DNA of 10,832 nucleotides from Lachnospiraceae bacterium UBA3386 (GTDB taxonomy: Bacteria; Bacillota; Clostridia; Lachnospirales; Lachnospiraceae): the NCBI GenBank assembly GCA_002358875.1, contig DEPS01000098.1, positions 10,961-21,792 of the forward strand, in the 5' to 3' direction. Positions 6,870 through 10,832 of the stretch are shown piece by piece; position 1 is the stretch's first letter; each line of letters opens with the position of its first letter. Made by a program: the position numbers and the translations under genes. Below the pieces are notes generated by a model that saw only the letters and a list, made by a program, of their open reading frames with translations, was not told the DNA's origin and ran no database searches.

Positions 6870-6900
6870 TGCCGTATCGTCAGGCGGCCGTCCTCGTCGC
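6870..6900. other. Proposed right attachment junction of the element within a pilin gene
   Basis: Downstream of about 6884 the frame encodes AAVLVAIAIPVF, the usual second half of a type IV pilin N-terminal helix. Upstream of it the expected prepilin leader and GFTLVEL-type segment are absent in every frame and the sequence looks unrelated. No tRNA lies nearby. Large serine recombinases leave only a very short shared core, so the exact base cannot be set without the other end or an empty site. Confidence 0.55.
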
Positions 6901-7192
6901 CATCGCGATCCCCGTGTTCACGACCCAGCTGGAGAAATCCAGAGAGGCGACTGACCTGGCTAATCTTCGCTCAGCATATGCTGCTGTCGTGACACAGTGG
7001 TTGGATCAAGGATCTGCGACAACCGCTACTGTTTCTGCACAGCAGAAAGTTGCTGGTTGGCAGAACAGTGCTGGTAGTCTTGAAGTTATGAAAGATGGTG
7101 TGACGAGCCCTATGTCAATTACTCCCATTACTAACAGTTCTTGGACTGTTTCTGTCGATAGTGCTGGTTCTATTACTGTTACACCGTAATAT
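6884..7192 (+). pseudogene. Type IV-like pilin, 3' fragment missing leader and start of helix
   Basis: About 102 residues survive: AAVLVAIAIPVF, then QLEKSREATDLANLRSAYAAVVTQWL, then a Ser/Thr-rich globular part ending SAGSITVTP. The IPVF...QLEKSREATD...NLRSAYA pattern is typical of pilin-like proteins of Clostridia, where a Lys/Arg leader and a GFTLVEL-type prepilin peptidase site normally sit about 15-20 residues earlier. Those are missing. The frame is open upstream to an ATG at 6758, but that ATG lies inside a terminator hairpin and the intervening residues do not look like pilin, so this is a truncated gene, not a new protein. Intact it would be processed by prepilin peptidase and assembled by a pilus or pseudopilus machine. 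Here it has no visible promoter or ribosome binding site and is probably silent while the element is integrated. Confidence 0.75.
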
Positions 7193-7411
7193 TATTTTTG
7201 ACTCTGGTCTCGCGTTCACAAGATGTTCAGGAGTAAAACATGTGAATTGTCGAGCCTGAGCATGATTGAGTAATAGTTATTTTTTATCCAGTCAAAGTAT
7301 TGATCGATTCCGGGAAAATGCAAACACATGGAATGGCAACCAGAAGGACGCTATCTTCTAAAACAGATAGCGTCCTTTAAATATGAATACTGTGTAAAAA
7401 TAGAAGAGAAA
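7193..7411. other. Intergenic region between the pilin fragment and the YfhO-like gene
   Basis: About 220 bp without a convincing gene. It holds the hairpin at 7344-7377. I see no strong promoter; a weak candidate is TTGTCG at 7247 with TAATAG at 7271 (18-bp spacer), poor at the -10. The reading frame of the downstream gene is open back to an ATG at 7328, but this stretch contains the hairpin and has no membrane-protein character. Confidence 0.5.
7344..7377. terminator. Perfect 13-bp hairpin, terminator-like
   Basis: AAGGACGCTATCT (7344-7356) pairs perfectly with AGATAGCGTCCTT (7365-7377) around an 8-nt loop. The T run is short (T7376-T7378, then AAAT), so termination may be weak. It most likely ends the pilin transcript, and may also act in the opposite direction or in the leader of the YfhO-like gene. 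Confidence 0.6.
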
Positions 7412-7417
7412 ATGTTT

Positions 7418-10204
7418 ATGAAACTGAAAAATAGACCGTCGATTATCTATTACATATTGTCTTTTCTGATTCCAGCAGGTTTGATAATGACTGCTATGGC
7501 AGGATTGAAAGTGACCCCCTTTGGAAATAATACGTTGTTGATTTCTGATGGAAACGGTCTGTATGTAAACTATTTGGGTTACGTAAATCGGGTACTGAAG
7601 GGACAGGAAAATATTCTTTTTTCATTGGAAAAAGGTCTTGGTGGGAATATGATGGGTTCTTGGGGGTGGTTTCTCCTGAACCCTTTTTTCGTATTATTTG
7701 CGTTTGCAGACATTTCGAACTATGTACAGGTTTATACTTATGTATCCGTACTGAATTTCTGCCTGTGCGGGCTTACCATGTACATTCTGTTGAGTGATAT
7801 TTACGGTCATAAAACCAGTAATCTGTTATTTTCTACATCTTACGCGCTTAACGGCTTTCTTGTTGCAAATGTATTCCAGATGAACTTCTTTACCGGCGTG
7901 GCAACGTTGCCACTGATGGTTCTTGGACTGAAACGAATCCTGGAAGACAGAAGTCCTGTCATATATATTCTCTCTCTTTCCTACTCTCTTTTGGCAAACT
8001 TCTATTTTGGCTTCATGCTGTGTGTAGCTTCTTTTTTGATCTTCGCGGTGTTTTTCATAGCGGACAGGGAGACATTCACCAATAAAAAAACTATCGCTCT
8101 TAAGTATGTAATTTCATCTCTTCTGGCAGGACTGCTCTCCTCTGTTGTGTGGCTGCCGGCCGTTCTTTCCCTTCGAGGCGGAAGGCTTGACCAGTCGATT
8201 GCCTATGCCATTACGATGCGGGAAAATATGCCGTTTCTGGATATGTTTTCCAAGCTGTTTACAGGGGCGAATACAACATCAGAGCTAAGCAATGGCCTTC
8301 CCAATATTTTTGTGGGGATTCTTCCGGTTGTGCTCACAGTTCTGTTTTTTTTGAATAAGAAAATTTCAACGCGACAGAAGGTAATTACAGCAATTCTCCT
8401 TATTACATATCTCCTCTCCTTCTATGTGTCAGTCTTTAACATCGCCATGCATGGCGGAACAGTGACGAACTGGTTTAATTACCGCGATTCCTTCGTCTTT
8501 TCGTTTCTGCTGCTTATGGCAGCTGCAAAAGAGTGGCAGTATATCACGGAAGAACCGAAAGAGAATCTGAAAAAGGCTGCAATCATACTTGTCGTTGTTG
8601 TGCTTGTCGTTTTTTCCCGACAGTTTGAGTATGTCACGGGCACAGCTGTTTTGATAGATTTCGCGATTCTGGCGGTAATGTTTGCGGCTTATTGGATGCA
8701 TAGAACTGACCCCGTGAAGAATCCAAAAAGGATTTTTGAATCAGTGATACTCGTCCTTGTATGTCTAAACCTTTTCATCAATTATGAGTTTTGTACAAAG
8801 AACATAATGGAATGGGGAAAGACGGAATCAGAGTATCAGGACGTTGTGGTTCCTGTCAGTGTTCTGGTGGATGCTGTTCACAACACGGATGACAGTTTTT
8901 ATCGAATGGAGATCGGTGAACAACGTTCCGGAACTTTAGGAAACGATCCCATGCTCTACGGATATTACGGTGTCGGCCATGGTGGCTCGGATGATCGTGA
9001 TTTCGTAAGGAATGCGCTCAGTAAGCTCGGTGTCCATCGCTATAATATGCGGAATTATTATGGTAAGGGGATCACGGCTGCAACGGATACACTGCTTGGT
9101 TTAAAATATCTTATCTCGAAAGAAAATCTGACAGAGGAAAAACAATACGAAAAGCTGGTGAGCATCGGGGAATGGGCCTTGTACAAAAATGCGGATGCTC
9201 TTCCGGTTTCTTTTGTTGCCAATCGGAAGATTGATGAGGTGGAAACAGAACTCACTGATGTTTTTGAAAATCTTAACAATGCATGGTCAGCCATGACCGG
9301 GATTGAAGAAGATTTGTTTATTGAGGAGAAAGATATTTCCTTCTTATCTTACAATACGATTGACCCAGCAGAGATGAGTTCTGCGGATGCGAAGGCAATC
9401 ACTGATTCAAGAGATGCGTCTGTCAAGAAAGAAGAAATTGACAATAGCGCAAAAACTATTGTAGAAAATACCGATAAAAGTTTATCTGCATCAAAAACGA
9501 AGTCCGCTGATGAGCCGACAGAGGGAACGCTCAAGGAGCGTCCGGAGCAGATGAACTACATTATGTTTACATGGACGGCATCCAGGGATGGCGCAGTGTA
9601 CACATACAACCGGTCCGGGATGACGGAGGATGATGGATCCATACTGCCGTCATTGAATTACGAAGGCTATCACCATAAAGGGGACACGATCACAGGTTAT
9701 TTGCCGGTTACAAATGGATTTGCTACGGAATACCTGTTAGAGGAGGTCGCAGGACGCTTTCGTGCGGCCTATGCCGACGCAGATGTCCTATCGAAAATGA
9801 GCCAGACCATCCAGAGCAGACCCTCAGAGATAGAGAAGATCAAAGACAGCCACCTGCGCGGAAGCTTTGCAGCGGAATCCGGTCAGGAGCTTATGTTTAC
9901 CATTCCTTATGATGAAGGATGGACTCTGACAATTGACGGAACGAAGACAGAGATCAAGCAGGTGTTGGGTGTTTTTATGGCGGCGGATGTCGAGCCAGGA
10001 GAACATACTTATGAAATGCGGTTTGTTCCGACTGGACTGAAAACAGGAATCATGATTTTTGTAGTTTGTATCTTTTTGCTGCCATTGTATCTTTTGCTTG
10101 ACAAACGACACAGAAGCAAAAGAATGGTTGAAAGTGTACAAATGGATACAGGGAAAGAAGAGACTGTCGAAAATCCTTTAACGGAAGAAAAGACGGGGGA
10201 ATGA
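7418..10204 (+). CDS. YfhO-family polytopic membrane protein (putative GT-C-like glycosyltransferase)
   Basis: A 928-aa membrane protein. The N-terminal half has about 13 hydrophobic segments (first 9-28; further ones through 455), with family-like features: an early extracytoplasmic Asp44 in LISDGNGLYV, GGNMMGSWGWFLLNPF (75-90), and NWFNYRDSFVFSF (351-363). Residues 456-870 form a large extracytoplasmic part ending in a beta-rich region (GWTLTIDGTKTEIKQVLGVFMA, EPGEHTYEMRF), then a final membrane segment (876-894) and a charged tail. YfhO proteins are linked to glycosylation of wall polymers; the substrate is not visible here. A Ser/Lys/Asp-rich, low-complexity stretch (about 650-708) looks like a lineage-specific linker. 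Start: ATG 7418 or 7412, because upstream in-frame codons run through a hairpin; the binding site AGAAGAG (7402-7408) is weak. Base composition is AT-richer than the element. The YidC-like gene follows. Confidence 0.85.
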   Translation: MKLKNRPSIIYYILSFLIPAGLIMTAMAGLKVTPFGNNTLLISDGNGLYVNYLGYVNRVLKGQENILFSLEKGLGGNMMGSWGWFLLNPFFVLFAFADISNYVQVYTYVSVLNFCLCGLTMYILLSDIYGHKTSNLLFSTSYALNGFLVANVFQMNFFTGVATLPLMVLGLKRILEDRSPVIYILSLSYSLLANFYFGFMLCVASFLIFAVFFIADRETFTNKKTIALKYVISSLLAGLLSSVVWLPAVLSLRGGRLDQSIAYAITMRENMPFLDMFSKLFTGANTTSELSNGLPNIFVGILPVVLTVLFFLNKKISTRQKVITAILLITYLLSFYVSVFNIAMHGGTVTNWFNYRDSFVFSFLLLMAAAKEWQYITEEPKENLKKAAIILVVVVLVVFSRQFEYVTGTAVLIDFAILAVMFAAYWMHRTDPVKNPKRIFESVILVLVCLNLFINYEFCTKNIMEWGKTESEYQDVVVPVSVLVDAVHNTDDSFYRMEIGEQRSGTLGNDPMLYGYYGVGHGGSDDRDFVRNALSKLGVHRYNMRNYYGKGITAATDTLLGLKYLISKENLTEEKQYEKLVSIGEWALYKNADALPVSFVANRKIDEVETELTDVFENLNNAWSAMTGIEEDLFIEEKDISFLSYNTIDPAEMSSADAKAITDSRDASVKKEEIDNSAKTIVENTDKSLSASKTKSADEPTEGTLKERPEQMNYIMFTWTASRDGAVYTYNRSGMTEDDGSILPSLNYEGYHHKGDTITGYLPVTNGFATEYLLEEVAGRFRAAYADADVLSKMSQTIQSRPSEIEKIKDSHLRGSFAAESGQELMFTIPYDEGWTLTIDGTKTEIKQVLGVFMAADVEPGEHTYEMRFVPTGLKTGIMIFVVCIFLLPLYLLLDKRHRSKRMVESVQMDTGKEETVENPLTEEKTGE

Positions 10205-10245
10205 TGATTTCTTTCATATTGACGGAAATCTTTGGGAGACAACCA

Positions 10246-10832
10246 ATGAACATTCTTTACGATATCTTGATTCAGCCTTTGGTGGTTATTTACGATATTT
10301 TGTTTTCAATCCTCTATGGACTCATCGAGGAACCGGTATTTTCCATTGTCGCATTGAGCCTGCTGATTAATATCCTTGTGCTTCCACTGTATCGGAAGGC
10401 TGATTTATTACAGAAGGAGGAACAGGAAAAAGTAAGAAAAATGAAACCGTGGCTTGATCATATCCGGAAGAATTTTTTCGGCGATGAACGGTTCATGATG
10501 CAGTCGGCTTATTACAGAATTGAACATTATAATCCTCTGAATGTCATAAAAGAGGCTGGACCCCTTATCCTGCAGATTCCATTTTTTATTGCCGCGTATC
10601 GCTATATTTCTTCGATTCCCCTGTTAGAAGGCGCATCTTTTGGACCGATTCCAAATTTGTTGCGTCCGGATGGGCTGATCCAAGCAAGCGGTGTTACCAT
10701 CAATATTCTCCCAATCCTGATGACGTTGATTAACTGTATTTCAGGATACATATACACAAAAGGAGGAACGCTAAGACAGAAGATACAAATTTATGGTACA
10801 GCATTACTATTTCTCGCTTTACTATATAAAAG
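10246..10832 (+). CDS. YidC/Oxa1-family membrane protein, partial at the window edge
   Basis: 195 residues are visible. Membrane segments at about 32-48 (FSIVALSLLINILVLPLY), 104-120 (GPLILQIPFFIAAYRYI), 150-170 (VTINILPILMTLINCISGYIY) and 183-195 are joined by a charged cytoplasmic hairpin (50-85, KADLLQKEEQEKVRKMKP). Family-like features are LPLY after the first segment, QIPFFIAAYRYI, and NILPILMTLINCISGYIYTKG. This fits the YidC-like proteins found in Clostridia surface-polymer loci beside YfhO genes rather than the housekeeping insertase. The Arg normally found in the first core segment just before LxLLPL appears to be Asn42, suggesting altered function. Start: GGGAG (10234-10238) precedes ATG 10246; an ATG at 10201 overlapping the upstream stop is possible and would add 15 residues. 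It is probably co-transcribed with the YfhO-like gene. Confidence 0.82.
   Translation, partial: MNILYDILIQPLVVIYDILFSILYGLIEEPVFSIVALSLLINILVLPLYRKADLLQKEEQEKVRKMKPWLDHIRKNFFGDERFMMQSAYYRIEHYNPLNVIKEAGPLILQIPFFIAAYRYISSIPLLEGASFGPIPNLLRPDGLIQASGVTINILPILMTLINCISGYIYTKGGTLRQKIQIYGTALLFLALLYK

Larger units (their letters stand above)
1..6884 (+). mobile_element. Right end of an integrated prophage-like element (left end outside the window)
   Basis: The stretch contains a phage lysin, a serine recombinase integration module and a terminal cargo cassette, all rightward, and stops at a disrupted pilin gene with a change of base composition beyond it. A prophage is favoured by the lysin. An integrative conjugative element carrying a lysozyme/peptidase cannot be excluded because no capsid, tail or conjugation genes are in view. 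Confidence 0.7.

Noticed and set aside
6758..6883. Start of a 143-aa reading frame that would make the pilin fragment an intact gene
   Set aside because: Its ATG lies inside the terminator hairpin, no ribosome binding site precedes it, and the first 40 residues lack a pilin leader or any recognisable fold.
6790..6900. tRNA gene as attachment target
   Set aside because: No cloverleaf or T-loop sequence is visible; the disrupted pilin explains the junction better.
7328..7411. N-terminal extension of the YfhO-like protein
   Set aside because: These codons run through a perfect hairpin and the binding site fits ATG 7412 or 7418 better; the extension lacks family character.

Overview
The window reads as the right-hand end of an integrated phage-like element joined to the chromosome of a Gram-positive, probably gut-dwelling Clostridia-type (Bacillota) bacterium. 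This rests on recognisable families: a CHAP/tail-lysozyme/SH3 phage lysin, a tandem pair of large serine recombinases with zinc ribbons, a type IV-like pilin fragment, a YfhO-family membrane protein and a polymer-locus type YidC/Oxa1 paralogue. Genus cannot be fixed from sequence alone. By eye the left two thirds are clearly GC-rich and the right third (from about 6950) clearly AT-richer, a compositional step that coincides roughly with the proposed junction.

Layout. 1-1350: lysin, open at the left edge, closed by a strong intrinsic terminator (1364-1400). 1471-5647: a tight rightward operon of four genes: an HTH/zinc-finger protein, a 259-aa protein of unknown function, recombinase A (502 aa, two zinc ribbons) and recombinase B (462 aa, one zinc ribbon), the last two overlapping by 50 bp. 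5648-5809: a regulatory region with direct repeats, two dyads and a good sigma-70-type promoter. 5810-6727: a two-gene cassette of unknown function, a 163-aa soluble protein and a 136-aa protein with one C-terminal membrane segment, closed by a strong terminator (6743-6783). Around 6884 the reading frame abruptly becomes the second half of a pilin N-terminal helix and continues as a pilin body to 7189; the leader and GFTLVEL-type segment are missing. The simplest reading is that the element integrated inside a prepilin gene, whose 5' half would lie at the other end of the element, outside this window.

After a hairpin (7344-7377) come a 928-aa YfhO-like membrane protein (7418-10204) and a YidC/Oxa1-like protein (10246 to the window edge), apparently one operon for cell-surface polymer modification.

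How it fits together: the recombinase pair with its two upstream partners is probably the integration/excision module. The two-gene cassette, with its own promoter, operators and terminator, sits between that module and the attachment junction, where lysogenic cargo is often found; it is the best candidate here for an uncharacterised system. Precise excision would be expected to restore the pilin gene.
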